Origin: Aspidiotus rigidus
Taxonomy: Eukaryota > Arthropoda > Insecta > Hemiptera > Diaspididae
Length of the DNA: 64,000 nt
NCBI GenBank assembly: GCA_035079385.1
Contig: JAVHKY010000049.1
Coordinates: forward strand, 1,054,001 to 1,118,000
Direction: 5' to 3'
How positions within the stretch are numbered: the first letter of the stretch is position 1; the number at the start of each line of letters is the position of its first letter. Shown here piece after piece: positions 42,842 through 55,344 of this stretch. A program made the position numbers and the translations under genes. The notes beneath the pieces are model-generated. The model searched no databases. It saw only the letters and a program-made list of their open reading frames with translations, and was not told the origin of the DNA.

Positions 42842-45800
42842 TTATTTGATGTTAATGCTCATGAGTGGTGTGAGTTTCTGATATGTTTTAAAGTAAGATT
42901 ACTTTACAGTATCATGTTTTTTGTTTCCTAATTTTTTTTTATAAAAGAAATATTTTTAAAGTCGTCTTTAGTATTTTTTAAAGAAGTTCAGTTATTATCA
43001 TTTTTTTCATTGTTCTTAATGATACACCCAGAGTAGTCCGACGACTATTTTGATATTGTATTTTACCAAGATATTACTAGTAATATGTTCTAATGGAATC
43101 TGAGGGTCGTTTGAAAGCCGGATACCTCGCTCACAATTTATGCAAACGACTATTTGTGTAAAGTTAGTATGCGCTGTATTGACGATAATACTATGAGAAA
43201 TTGCTCGCATTTAGAATCGAATTTTTGTTTCTGATACCGTATAGTCATTATGTACGTACGTTCCATTGTTACGGATAACTGATACTTCGATTTGGAATGT
43301 TTATATCCTTCTTTCTCGTTACCGACCAATTTTGAGTTTGTAAATAATTTAGATAATATTCCTATTTTTTTTTTTTTTTTTTTTTGTGAATTTACTAAAT
43401 TAGCCTACAGAAGTAAACTTGAGAGCTTAAAACTAACCAATGCGAGTCTTTTTGAATTTATGCGCTTGATGATTGACATAGTTTGTACAGATGCAGCAAG
43501 AAATAGTTTTGTGAGAGGATTTCAATTCTTCCAAGAAAGGAAAATCCGATCTGACCTCTTCTCCACCACTTATGGAGAGAGAAGCCCGTTGTTGCTCTTG
43601 TTTAGAGCGCACCTTCAGAAAGTGATATAAGATTCAGTCTATTAGTTCAGGAACAAGATGCAAAAAACTCAATACTGACAAAATTGGTGACAAAGGTTAT
43701 TTCTATTAGAATTTTGTTCCTTGAGATAGTCTGTACGTGCTGTTAAAATTCACCGACCCAAGACCCGTCGCGTTACTTGTAAGGACCGGAAATTCTGAAA
43801 GATTCCGTTTTTTTTTTTTTTTTTTTTTTTTCATCTTCCTCGAAAAATATGGTTCTCAGTGAAAAATATATAAAGACACAAAAATTGTTCTTTGTAAAAT
43901 TTCCTGCAATTTTATACCAGTTGAACGCTTCATGCTACAAGACTTAGTAACTTCTAGACATTTTTTTTTTTTTTTTTTTTCATCTAATACAAATACATAC
44001 ACAAGAAGACAGAAAATATTGGTCTTTCTCATTTGTCTCGAAAAATATGCTTCCTAAGCACACAAAAATTGTTCCTCGTAAAATCTCCTGCAATCGTTTG
44101 ATACTATATTTGACCCCTCAAAGTTGAACAGTTCAAGTCAGAAGATCTGTGTCAACTTCTTGACATTCAGATTGTACGTACAATAGAAGACACAATCAAT
44201 TTTGGTTTTTCTCATTTTTCTCAAAAAAATACTTCGCAGCGAAAAATATAAAGACACAAAAATTGTTCCTTATAAAAATTATTGATCTGTATTCCAATAT
44301 TCGCCATTTCGACGATGCTCGTTCTCTGGATGTGTCACATTTTTTTTTGCTGAACCCTCTTGGCAGCTGAGGTTTTTGTTGGGTATTAATCTGCAGGCGT
44401 CTTTGGAACTATCCTGCTTTCCATAGTTTTTGTCGTCAGTGGCACGCCGATGTTGATTTTGATTCCTCTACTATCGATCACTGAGGATCTTTGTTGTAAG
44501 GTTTCGACCTTGGAGTTGTTCAAGCGGCGGTTGGTATCCGCCATCAAAGAATATTTGCAGACTTATACTGTTGATTGATCATGTTAATTGTATGTATTGA
44601 AGTTATGATTATGATTTAATAAGAATTATTGTTCATTATTGTAAAAAAAAAGTCATGGGGGCTTATGCTTACTTGTCAGTGACCGAAGCATTCCATTGTC
44701 TCATTTTCTTGTTTATCTTCCTGTATCTTGTTTATTTCCTTGATATGTAATAATTGTGAATTGCAACCTCGTTCTACATGTTCTTATATGTGTACTATTT
44801 ATATGATGTATTTGTTTTGGATGTGTTTTGGTTTTGAGTGCACAACTTTCACGGGGTGTGTGCACTACTTACTTCGCGTATTTGTTTGTTTCAGAGGATT
44901 CTAAGTGTTTTTTGTTCGATGTGCACAACTTATATGTAGATGTGTGCACAACTTACTTTGCATATTCATATGTTTCAAAGGATTCTGAGTGTTTCTTGTT
45001 TTTTTTTTTTAATAAGAATTTTCTTAGATAACTAACCGTCTGGACAAGACTTTGTACTAATTTCTTTTTTTTGTTTTTTTTCTTATATTTCTTTGCCATT
45101 ACCTATTGCTGGTAAATCATTCGAACAGTGTAGTGTTCCTTGAAGGAGAGATAACAAAAATGTGAAAGAAAGAAATCAGCATGAAAAAGGCGCAGTACAT
45201 TCTATATGAGGGCGTTCAGCGACCGCTAGATTTTACCTTGTTCAAACCCATGGTTCGTCTATTCTCCAATCACGATTCCTCTGATTCTGACTCTTTGCGG
45301 CTCCGTCCTTGAATTTGGTTGTATGATCACCTGGTAAAAGTCGACCACGACGATAGATACTTACACTTCGTCGTGAATGCACCTTGAATCACTCTCACCG
45401 TTTTTTACAAGTATTACCCATTGTTTGTCTTCCCTTTTACCGCGGCAGACCGTGTGTATTATACAGTTAGAGTGCAATATTACATACACGCCACCAGGTA
45501 GACCGCATATTGGAGTAGCACCAAAAAACTTCTAAACGGTCTAACGGCCACCCTTGTTTCACCAATTTTGCGGTTGTTGACCTACTTCTGGCAAAATCTT
45601 TTGTTCATTTTATACCTGTGATTTAGTGTTGTGTTACGGGTCTATGTACCCAAACATTCCGATAATATGATGACTCGTGGTGTGGAGCCAGGACTCGTAC
45701 CTTATTTAGGCCTACGGCGATATTGTAACGAGGAAATGAACTCTCCCCTTGCGTTGCATCTTTCAATAACTACGTTGGAGGAGTAGAAAACTTCTTTTTT

Positions 45801-45982
45801 TCGGCGAGAGGGAGGATAATTTGACTTCAATTCGTATATTTGCTTGTGATTACATTATCATGAGGCATAATGTAGAGGACAGCTCTACATTTCAAGAAGT
45901 TATGTCACGCAAAAGTCAAGAATATTTGAAGTCCCTGAACTAGTCGTATCTATGTGATCATCGATGTTACGGTTCATTTTAG
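42842..45982. other. Intergenic, low-complexity and simple repeats
   Basis: T runs occur at about 43368-43386, 43807-43829 and 43961-43980. Two copies of a GTGCACAACTTAC segment lie at 44840-44995. A frame at 44395-44580 looks membrane-like but has no start and no recognised family. No gene is called. Confidence 0.45.
43840..44290. repeat. Three diverged tandem units of about 190 bp
   Basis: CGAAAAATATG (or CAAAAAAATAC) followed by GACACAAAAATTGTTC recurs near 43842, 44039 and 44221. Confidence 0.65.
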
Positions 45983-46207
45983 AGACCGGGAGCTCACTGC
46001 AAATTTTTTAATTGGAGGGATCTTAAATTACCGTACACTTATTTTCTGAGTATTTTGTATGAGAAATGACATCCTTGAAGTCTGGCAGCGCTAAGTGGCC
46101 GGAGACGGAAATGGCGTTAGCCACAAGTGGCCAAAAATTGTTAGATATTTAATCGGAAAGATCTATGGCTGAAATTTGGGTCAGATTGTAGTATAAGACA
46201 TACGCTG
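45983..46207. repeat. Inverted repeat, left copy (pairs with 51475-51699)
   Basis: About 225 bp from GACCGGGAGCTCACTGCA to AGTATAAGACATACGCT reappear in reverse complement at 51475-51699. It abuts the truncated 5' end of Penelope-like copy B. Confidence 0.92.
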
Positions 46208-47595
46208 TAAGAATCAATTCTCGAATCGAGTACGAGTCCCCCTACTCCGTTAAAAATTCGGTTTCTCTGGCCGAGAGGCTCAAAAATGTTACCTTGCCTC
46301 CGGGTACTAGCCTCTGCTCATTTGATGTAGCCGGCCTCTTTCCCAACATACCAAAGGCCCATACTATGCAGTATATGGGTGACCTACTTGTAAAGTTCAA
46401 CATTCCTCATAACGAGATACAGGAATTTTTTGGCCTCCTTAATGCGTGCTGGTCCCCTAACTTCTGTAAGTACAATGGGAAATTTTACGAGTTTCCTGAG
46501 GAGGTAGAAATCCCCATCGGCTCTCCTTTGGGCTCTCTCGTTTCGGAGATATTTATGTCCAGATTTGAGGTTGACTTGTTTTCCTCTGGCCCAGTGCTAC
46601 TGAGTCACTCCCATTACTGGCACCGATATGTGGACGATATATTATGTGCGTGGACCGGTCCTCAAGAGCTCCTTGGTGAGTTTCTTCAATATCTGAATAA
46701 AATATATCCCTCCATAAGATTCACTACAGAAAGTGGAGGTTCTTCCATAAACTTTCTGGATCTCACTACCTCTGATAGAGATGGGGACCATGAATTTGCG
46801 ATATTCAGGAAGGATACTTCGACCGATACAGTTGTCCACGGATCGTCCTTCTGTCCGTTTTCTCATAAGATCGCTGCCTTTAATAGTTATATTCATCGAC
46901 TGACTAGCATTCCGCTAAGTCAACCAGCTTTCCAAAAGGAGCTGGCGACCATTAAGCACTTGGCCGCTGTGAATGAGGTTAACTTGAACATTGACCGTAT
47001 GGTCCGTAAAAAACTTACGAGGAAGGGCCTTGATTCTACCACTTCCCTCCCCCGCGATCTGAGTGGTAATAATAATAAGAGATTACGTTGGATCAAGCTC
47101 CCGTTTTTGGGTGAGTTTTCATCCAAGCTGACTCGTGTCCTCCGCCCCTTTGGCTTCAGGCCTGCTTTTTATAACCTCACTACTGTGAAGGGTTTGTTTG
47201 TTAGGCTAAAGGACCCCGTCCCGCGGGGGGAGAGGAGCGAGGTGTACAAATTGGAGTGCAAGGATTGTAACGGCGTATACGTAGGCGAGACGGGTCGCCA
47301 GCTTGGAATCCGAGTAGAGGAGCACCTTAAGGCCTGGAAGAAAGGTAATTTGGGTGATTAGGCCTTTGCGGACCACCTTATCTCCAGTGGTCATAGTTTC
47401 AAGGAAGGTTCGGCTACCCTTCTCCACAAGGACAATTCTTACTTCAAGCGCGTTGCGTTGGAAAATATCGAAATAGTGCGTCATCTGAACAGTGACGATA
47501 TTACTGTACTCGACAGGTATTTTCCCGACGAAGGTTTAGTTGAATTGGTCTACGAGTTTGAGTCACCTCGCGAGGGCTCGCTCGTTCAATCCTGA
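46208..47595 (+). mobile_element. Penelope-like retroelement B, RT C-terminal part and GIY-YIG
   Basis: The open frame starts at the repeat edge with ESPYSVKNSVSLAERL and runs through RT motifs SFDVAGLFPNIP, IPIGSPLGSLVSEIFMS and HRYVDDILCAW, the catalytic aspartates being intact. Next come SGGSSINFLDLT and a GIY-YIG endonuclease (YKLECKDCNGVYVGETGR, then IRVEEHLKAW). One in-frame TAG at 47359 interrupts the endonuclease; the frame then continues with FADHLISSGHSF to 47595. The N-terminal half is missing, and that is the half present in copy A at the start of the window. This single stop makes it a young but inactive copy. Confidence 0.92.
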
Positions 47596-48068
47596 TCTCG
47601 TTGGGTCAGTGGCGTTCTAACTTTGCCCGATGATTGTTTGTTAACCGAAAGATCTCCCATCTTCTCTTTTATATCTGCGGTCTTTGTAATTGGTTTTTCG
47701 TTTACTCTACTCTTTGAGTATTCTGTCATTATGTCGAGCCGTAACGTTTCGGACCGTGTTAATTCCAAGAAAGTACTCTTCTTCATCTCCTAGACCTCTA
47801 GCTCGTATTTTACATTCTTAAGAAAAGAAGCAGAATGAATAATGATTTTTTCCATCAAGTATCTTCATCAACTCCGTTTGTGATTGCGTTGAAACCTTCA
47901 ATAACCGTAATTTTTCTCAAACGAAAAAGCTTCTCCATTAAATTCATTGACTTATCTGGAATCTTACCCTCTTCTCCACGGTAAAACAATGCTTCATGTA
48001 ATACGTGAAGTTAATGAGATATTATTTTCTTTTGGGCAGAAGTATTAGGGAAGGAGACTTCTACCTTT

Positions 48069-48760
48069 ATGTCTAGACACATTCTGCCAAAAATTACAAA
48101 CCTCTTCTTTACATTTAATCAGACAAATTATACTCGATGGCTAGTGAAATATCATGATAATTTAATGAGAATTTCTGATACTCATCCTGGCTTGATTCCA
48201 ACCATTCAGTCAGGATGTTTTGCTATCAAACCAACACGTTCAAATTACTCAAGGTCACCTGTTGATTTGTCTCTAAAACAAACAGTAAACGCGGACGCTC
48301 CTAGGAAACTCACAGGAATCTCACACTTCACCAATTCTGTATCGGCTCGACAGCAATGGACTAGACGTCATTCTATTCAGACAGACATTATTTCGACAGT
48401 TTTTGAAGATGTCGGGACTCAAAAAAACAAATGAAGTAGTGAATGAGCTTTCTACCCATTGAATTCAAAAAGACCAAAATGCTGTGCAACGTTTGAAGAG
48501 TTCAATTAAAAAACATATTACCTAATCCTTTTGACGAGGCAATAAATAAAAACGTTTTATTTAATATCGCGACAGGAAGGGAAGTGCGACAAGAAACTTC
48601 GAAATTTCTTCTCAGCGTCGAAAACATTGGAGAAAAAGCCAGGATGGAGTTTATCGAAGAATGCTGTAAAGACAAATTATTGGTTTCGAGAAACCGATTA
48701 AATACCAAAAACAACAAACGTTTGCTAGTGAATAAGAGAGCATTATTGTAAATCACAAAT
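48069..48760 (+). pseudogene. Remnant of a repeat-associated unknown ORF
   Basis: A 121-residue frame from ATG 48069 contains SPVDLSLKQTVNADAPRKLT and ISHFTNSVSARQQW. It resumes after a stop and frameshift with LFNIATGREVRQETSKFLLS and FIEECC. I recall this pattern from multi-copy uncharacterised invertebrate proteins, so it is likely repeat-derived. Function unknown. Confidence 0.5.
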
Positions 48761-48882
48761 CTGTGCCTGCTAAAAACTTCAAGAAGCTATCAGCAACAAG
48801 AATTTATTTGCAAGAATACTGGCTATGTCTTGTATGCAGAAAGTCGACATTGCTGAAATTTTAAAACACCCTCCAATTCCTG

Positions 48883-49865
48883 GGTAATTCTACGAAAAGT
48901 CTGACATTTTGACGCTCATTTTTTAAAAAAAGTATGTGTTTTTTTTTCAATAATTTTTGGTCCAAAATACTAGAAAAAGCTTGTAGAAGACATTACTAGG
49001 ACCAAACATGCATATAAGAAACGTCAAAAAAAAAAATAGCCACGCCGATGGAAAAGTACATATAATTAACATTGGTTTTCCATAGTCGTGTCAAAATTGG
49101 GCACGACCATGGAAAAAAAATACCATCCATGACGATGGAAAATTTTATAATTAAATTGATTATAAGTGAGCAACTGTACCTGCACTGGGTAAAAGAGGTT
49201 GAGCAGCGTCATCACCATTGTTACCCTTGTAACAGAGCAAAAATTGGCAGTGCTTCTATTTTTCTGTTTAGTGTAAATCATTACCATGACGATGGAACAG
49301 ATAAAGTGTCGAATGTAATTTTTTCTCCCAAAATTGATTTTAACACCAAAACTAGATTTTTTTTCTTCATTGTAGACTTGTATATGCACTCAATATGAAC
49401 CAAATTATCCATCTTTGGATCTAAAAATATTACTGTGCATCCTAAATAGGGATTATGAATGCTACCCACGACGATGGAACAAACAATCGAAGAATCTCAT
49501 TACACACATTTGCTCCCCTCTCCGAGATATATTTGGGGTTCAAAATTTTTTTTCACTTTTATAAATTGAGTTTGACATTGGTCCTCTTTGCAGGAACAGT
49601 GCTCAAATAAGATTCCATTCATTAGTACTGACTCTATGATATATATATTCTCAAGATCTAAGGTGGTTACATCCATGACCATGGAATTTTTGAGCACTTA
49701 CTCAAATCTGAGGACTATCCCTTGAGTTGAAAGTCACCGTGCTGTGTTGTACTCGATAGAACTCTTCATTCTCTATCTAACCATGTATAAGAAGTAGTGG
49801 ATAATCCTGTTGTTTACTCGAAAAATTTGCGTTACATGAAATGTCAGACTTTTCGTAGAATTACC
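48883..49865. mobile_element. Foldback element with repeated CCATGACGATGG motifs
   Basis: The ends are inverted copies of GGTAATTCTACGAAAAGTCT (48883 and 49865). The 983-bp interior has about seven scattered copies of CCATGACGATGGAA or close variants (near 49038, 49109, 49129, 49283, 49469 and 49671). No transposase is seen. It interrupts the DIRS-like remnant. Confidence 0.8.
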
Positions 49866-49869
49866 CTCC

Positions 49870-50916
49870 TACACCACGAAGTTTAAGTCCTGTAGATGGG
49901 AGTTTTACAAAGAATGATAAATCAACACACCAATATTTTTAGAGCCAAAGCCAGGTGGCTCACCTCGCCTTATACTAAATTTAAAAACTCTCAATACTTT
50001 CATTTCAACGGAACATTTTAAAGTAGAAGACTTTAGAGTAGCAATGTTGATTACATCGTCGTGTTACTTACCCAAATTGGATTTAAAGAATGCCTACCTA
50101 CTATTTAATTTTGGTCCACCATCGACCCCGAAAATACCTCCGTTTTCAGCTTCACGGCTCCTTTACAAATTCACGTGCCTCCTCTTTGGTTTATCCTCAG
50201 CGCCCCATGTATTTACCAAACTCTTAAAATGGGCCATCACCCTTCTCAGACTAAACATTGCAAAATCGATCGTGTACGTGGATGATTTTCTTTTATTAGG
50301 TCGCACAAAGAGCGCATGCATTTCCAATGTCGCAGCTACTTGCGCTCTCCTGTCCGCATTAGTGCATCTTCCCTCCTTCTACCATTTCCGAATTTCTCGA
50401 CTTTGAATTCGACACGGTCAAAATGATAATGTACTTACCTTCTGTCAAACCTCAGGCCCTAGCAGCGCCTGTAGCCAAAATGGAAAAACAGAAAAATGCA
50501 CCATCCGCAAATTCGCAAAAATTTCTTGGCTGTCTGAGAGCGGCTTGCTCTGCAATTAAATACAGCTGGGCATGCCAAAAAATTTGGAAGAGACAAATAC
50601 CTGGCTCTATTGTCCTCAGCAGGAAATTACAACGCCACTCTTGTATTACCTACCCGCCGAATGGAATTCTCCTGGTCGAAAACAAACATCTCCTCGGGAT
50701 ATACATCCCTATTGAACCCTCCCTATTCTCTAGAAATTTTTCCGACGCTTCCAAGTTGGGATGGGGAGCAGCGTTTCACGGCAAGACAGGCCCGTGGGTC
50801 GTGGATTTCCGACGAACGCAAGCCTCACATCAATGAGCTTGATCTTTTGGCTGCCCTATTTGTACTAAAATTCTTCACAAAAAAACGCTCAGACAATAAC
50901 ATCTTGGTGCGCATAT
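49870..50916 (+). pseudogene. DIRS-type reverse transcriptase / RNase H remnant
   Basis: From about 49915 the plus strand reads FLEPKPGGSPRLILNLKTLN, then YLPKLDLKNAYL, LLFGLSSAPHVFTKLLK and the catalytic IVYVDDFLLLG (about 50270-50300). After frameshifts an RNase H-like part follows (FSDASKLGWGAAFHG and HINELDLLAALFVLKFF). The DIRS/Ngaro-like assignment rests on the FGLSSAP and HINELDLLA patterns. Several frameshifts make it inactive, and it is cut off at the right inverted repeat. Confidence 0.75.
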
Positions 50917-51092
50917 TAATGGAGAAGCTTTTTTGTTTGAAGAAAATTACGATTCTTGGAGGTTTCAACACCATAACACAAACGGAGTTGATGAAGGTAC
51001 TTGATGGAAAAAATCATTTTTCACTCTGCCTCTTTTCTTAAGAATGTAAAATACGAGCTAGAGGCCTAGGAGATGAAGAAGAATACTTCCTT

Positions 51093-51474
51093 CCCTCGAA
51101 GGAATTATACAAGCGGGTAAAGAGGGGGGTTTAGACAAAGAGAAAAGTTTCCGGTTACACGCGTTCCGCTCATGACGGGAACGTAACGAGTTGAAACGCT
51201 ACTTGACCCGCTACGTGACCCGCGAGTTCAATACAGCCTTTTTTTCACTAATGAGTTGAACTCCGCTGTCGAATAAGGAATATTTGAGCTGGGCTTGGTA
51301 TATTCATGTATGAAGTGACATATTTTCGGTAATACTCAATAAGGAACCTTGTAATCTTCAGATTTCCTGTACGTTTATTGTTAAAATCGCAATTTTAAGA
51401 CTAAATTTTGCCCCTCATCCTCGTCTGGCGCCATGAACCCGGCCTGTCAGGTCTGCCAGACTTATCGATTTTTA
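51093..51474. other. Spacer between DIRS-like block and inverted repeat
   Basis: No gene or repeat was recognised. Confidence 0.35.
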
Positions 51475-51699
51475 AAGCGTATGTCTTATACTACAATCTG
51501 ACCCAAATTTCAGCCATAGATCTTTCCGATTAAATATCTAACAATTTTTGGCCACTTGTGGCTAACGCCATTTCTGTCTCCGGCCACTTAGCGCTGTCAG
51601 ACTTCAAGGATGCCATTTCTCATACAAAATACTCAGAAAATAAGTGTACGGTAATTTTAGATCCCTCCAATTAAAAAAATTGCAGTGAGCTCCCGGTCT
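51475..51699. repeat. Inverted repeat, right copy (pairs with 45983-46207)
   Basis: This is the reverse complement of 45983-46207 with few differences. It closes a 5.7 kb composite with Penelope-like and DIRS-like DNA inside. Confidence 0.92.
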
Positions 51700-51879
51700 A
51701 TTATGATTATTAGAAAATGATACGGTTGGAGGTTCAGTTGCTCAATAATCAGAGTTTTCAAGTCCCTGCCCTCTCTTATATTCTTACATAGTTGAAAGGA
51801 CGATTTTTCTTCTTCAGTCTTTCTCCTCTTATATTATAGAAATCAAACTTCTTCTAACTCTCCCTTTCCCCTCTGATAC

Positions 51880-52310
51880 ACATCGTAGATACCTGAAGAT
51901 TAGACTCAAACGTCAAGGAATATCTCAAAAAATTGTTAGAAAGAATAGAAAAAACGGAATTCAAGGGGAGGTGCATCGTTGGTTTACAACTTACCAACAA
52001 GATAGAAGGAAATGGGGACAAGTGAAAGTTCGAAACTACAACCCAGAATAGGAATACGATAAGGATGTGCGTGGTCACTAATTCAATGAACGATCTGGGA
52101 AAAGTGAAACTGAAGGGGATCTAATATCCTATGCGGATTACATAGTAATAGTTGAAAAAAGCGAAAATTGGAATGAAGTTGTAAGTAATACCGAAAAGGA
52201 CGTACGAATAAAAAGGTACAACATGAACAAAATAAACTCGACACAAATCTCTTCGAAGAACAAGATAGATATGAAAGAAATGTAGAAATACTTATACATG
52301 ATAAAGGATA
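51880..52310 (+). mobile_element. Degraded non-LTR reverse transcriptase remnant
   Basis: The plus strand gives short RT-like pieces in different frames: VHRWFTTYQQDRRKWGQV near 51970, then LISYADYIVIVEKSENWNE near 52118-52175. The latter resembles the YADD box region of non-LTR RTs with the second Asp replaced. Stops are many. Confidence 0.45.
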
Positions 52311-53856
52311 TCACAACAGAAATCACGAAAGTAAGGGAGAATGACAAAGCATTCAAAACGTTGATAAGATGAAAATATATCGAAGGGTAATAATGGATAA
52401 AGACTCGAAGACACTGGCAACCAAATTACTATAACCTATATTTATCTCACATTGCAAATAAGAAATATATAACCCCTGTCGAGATAAGACGAACAAATTA
52501 TAAGGCGCTAATCCAATCAAGAATCTAATACGGTATAACAGAATTGACTTATTTATTAATAAACTTCAAACCTCAAAAATTATAAATTATTATAGAAAAC
52601 TACAATTTCCGAAGTAATTTTCAGCGCTATGTGTATCGCCTGAATCAAGCGAATCACGACATGCAATAATTAATCGGAGGCTGCTTAGGAAACAAATTTA
52701 AACTCAATAAAAAAGAACCGGAAAATGTTCCTCAAAATCTTCTACAGAAAACCAAAAACGTGATGGATCTGAACGACTATTTCGAGAAGTAAATGTTCTC
52801 ACGGTTCAACAAATACATAGAATAAGAACAATTGAATACATGAAAAAGAGTAACTTTCTTAGAATAATAATCAAAAAGTTCGGCATTGCAGGCACATTTA
52901 TAAAAAAATAAGGAGGACGCACACATTTCAACTGCTTAGTAGTCGCAGTCTTCATCAATATAATTTTCTTAAAAATTTACACTAACGTTATGAACGAAGG
53001 ACACAAGAGGTAACTCTTCCAAAAGTCAACAAGAATGCAGCAAAAACTAACTACCTAATAAGGGATAGAAAACTTTAACAAACTGAACATATAGAAGATA
53101 GAAAGAAAATAATTACAGCCAAAAGGACACAATACAAAGACAAAACGAACTATAATTACAAAACGATACAATGAGAAGTACCACATTTTTTTATTTACAC
53201 CTTATTGTGTAAGAGTAATTTCACAATTATTGTGAAAGAAGAAATTGGAGGGATTCTTCAAAATTACGAGACGTTTTAACAGTTGCATAAGAAAGAAAAT
53301 ACAACTCATTTCTCGTAAGTCCCTTCAACTAGCCATGTCTTCTAATCATTCTTCTTTTCGAGCTGATCCTCCCCTTTGCCTTCCTTTCTTAGGTTCCCAG
53401 CACTTACAAAATAGCCAAAGCACTAAAAACTCCATTCCTCTCTGATTGGACATCTAATCAGAGAGAAATGGTGTTCCTGTCAGTGGGCAATGAGCATCCT
53501 TTTCTCATCGCAGGTCACAAATGTTGAAAAAATCGCCATCCATTTCATTTAGGTATCGATATCAGTCTTCTCCGTTCATGAAAAGACTTCCAATTTTTCG
53601 ACTTTTGTTCTTTTGTCGACAATTTTATTTTACTTCCTTCACGCAACGATATTCGTTTGTATTCTCTGGAATGAATACAAAATTAGGTATAATGAAGAAA
53701 AAAGCGGTAATTTTATTTTCTCATTTTCGCGTAAAATATTTTCATGTTTCTATACAACTTAAAAAATACAGGTATTAGCCTGAATTAATATCCACAAGTG
53801 CGTTTATACACATTTTGAGATCTATTTTTTTTTTTTTTTTAATTTTACGGTACACA
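52311..53856. other. Intergenic, AT-rich
   Basis: No gene is seen. An A run on the minus strand (53824-53841) follows the AATAAA of the Yan gene by about 16 bases. Confidence 0.35.
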
Positions 53857-53862
53857 TTTATT
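53857..53862 (-). other. Candidate polyadenylation signal of Yan/Aop
   Basis: AATAAA on the minus strand, about 1.5 kb after the stop codon; this would give a long 3' UTR. Confidence 0.35.
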
Positions 53863-55344
53863 GAAACACAAATAGCAGCGAGCTGATGGGAATTAAGAGC
53901 AGAGCCCGAATTTACATATACGATTTACTGTGTTTCATATTTCTTTAAACCGACAATCTATAGAAGAGAGATAGGTAAGGCCTAAAAGAAATACGAATCA
54001 CGGACCAGCAATTTTAATTTTCAATTGAAGCGCTTCGTAGAAAAAGGGCCCCGTCAGAACGGAGGCCTCTTTTCCACGCAGTACTTCAATTACGAAAAAT
54101 GAGTTGATTACTCGCTGATTTACATTAATAAAAGTAATTTCTAAAGAGGCCTGATTAAAATACGATCGCTAGTACGTACTCTACACATCAGACAGTATTT
54201 ATATAACGTAATTATTTAAAAAATTCTTTCATATAAATAAATGAACACAATACAGTTTGCCCAATAAATAAAGTTACGTGGTACTAGAACACGTTTAAAT
54301 CGCTCACTATCTAGCAATATTGTACTGCGTGATAATCCTCGCTTCATTCCCGAAGATGATGTTCATAAAATGAAAAATTTACCGACTGCCTGCTAGATTT
54401 CAAGTGCTTTAAAGCATACTTTTGCAAAGCATGGCGAGGAATTCGAACGAATTTTACTGGATCTTCGAAGAAATATCAGTCCCGGATTCAATGATTTCAG
54501 ACCTTATACTTCGTTCTCAGTCCTCACTGGTTCCATGTGCGCTCTGAGTACAAAATGTCTTGTCACAGGAAGGGGTTAAATTATACAAGAGGATAACATT
54601 GCGGGTACTCGCTTAAAGAATAACATGCACGCGTTCAAATCAGCTTCCTTAGACTTGTTCACATAAGTGCGTAAGTACTTAAAAAAGAAAGGGGAAAAAA
54701 TCTAAATTCTCAGGAGTAATAATGAATCACAGATTAGATGCCAACCGAGTTAAGCGCATCGACCGTACAGCAATTCGAAATCGAGCGATCGTCAAATACG
54801 CGTACCTCGTGACAATCTAGACGACAACAAAAACAAGGGTAGACTTAGAGACTGGGAGATAGATCAAATGAGTCAGAGATATAATAATGATACTCGTAGA
54901 AACGAGAGGACACTGAAAATTTAGCTAGGTCAATTCCAAGCCACGGGGCGCCACAGTTCAATACCTGAACAACGATTGTAGGTACTCTAACAAAATGTAA
55001 AAAACAAAAAACAAAATTATATCAGACCATTCTATCACAGAATCTGCAAAATTTTTGCAACGTACGGTAGGTACTTATAAATTATGATATACACCATTCC
55101 ATAATTGATATCTTCGGCTATCCAACTTCACAAATAAACTAACGACACGACGATGCCAAACATGTCTGCTGTCGATATATTGCGGAAAATATTATTTTCG
55201 TATAATATTCAGGTATAATTTGGAGTATCCACCGACTGATTATATCTATTCCATGTCTGAAAATAATGAAAAATATAAGTGGACAGAAAATATAAAAATG
55301 ATAAGAAACCTTTCATCATACTTACTAGGTATGTAGGCTGTGTA

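Larger units (their letters stand above)
47768..51092. mobile_element. DIRS-like retroelement remnant with inverted terminal repeats
   Basis: Bases 47768-47940 and 50917-51092 are inverted copies (both include CTAGCTCGTATTTTACATTC). They enclose a DIRS-type RT/RNase H remnant and another ORF remnant. Inverted terminal repeats are usual for DIRS elements. No tyrosine recombinase was recognised. The block is nested between a Penelope-like copy (left) and an inverted repeat (right). Confidence 0.65.

Noticed and set aside
47586..47786. Minus-strand 66-aa frame after the Penelope-like ORF
   Set aside because: It is antisense to element sequence and shows no domain.
49066..49398. Open frames on both strands within the foldback element
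   Set aside because: They contain the repeated motif read in protein form and have no coding signature.
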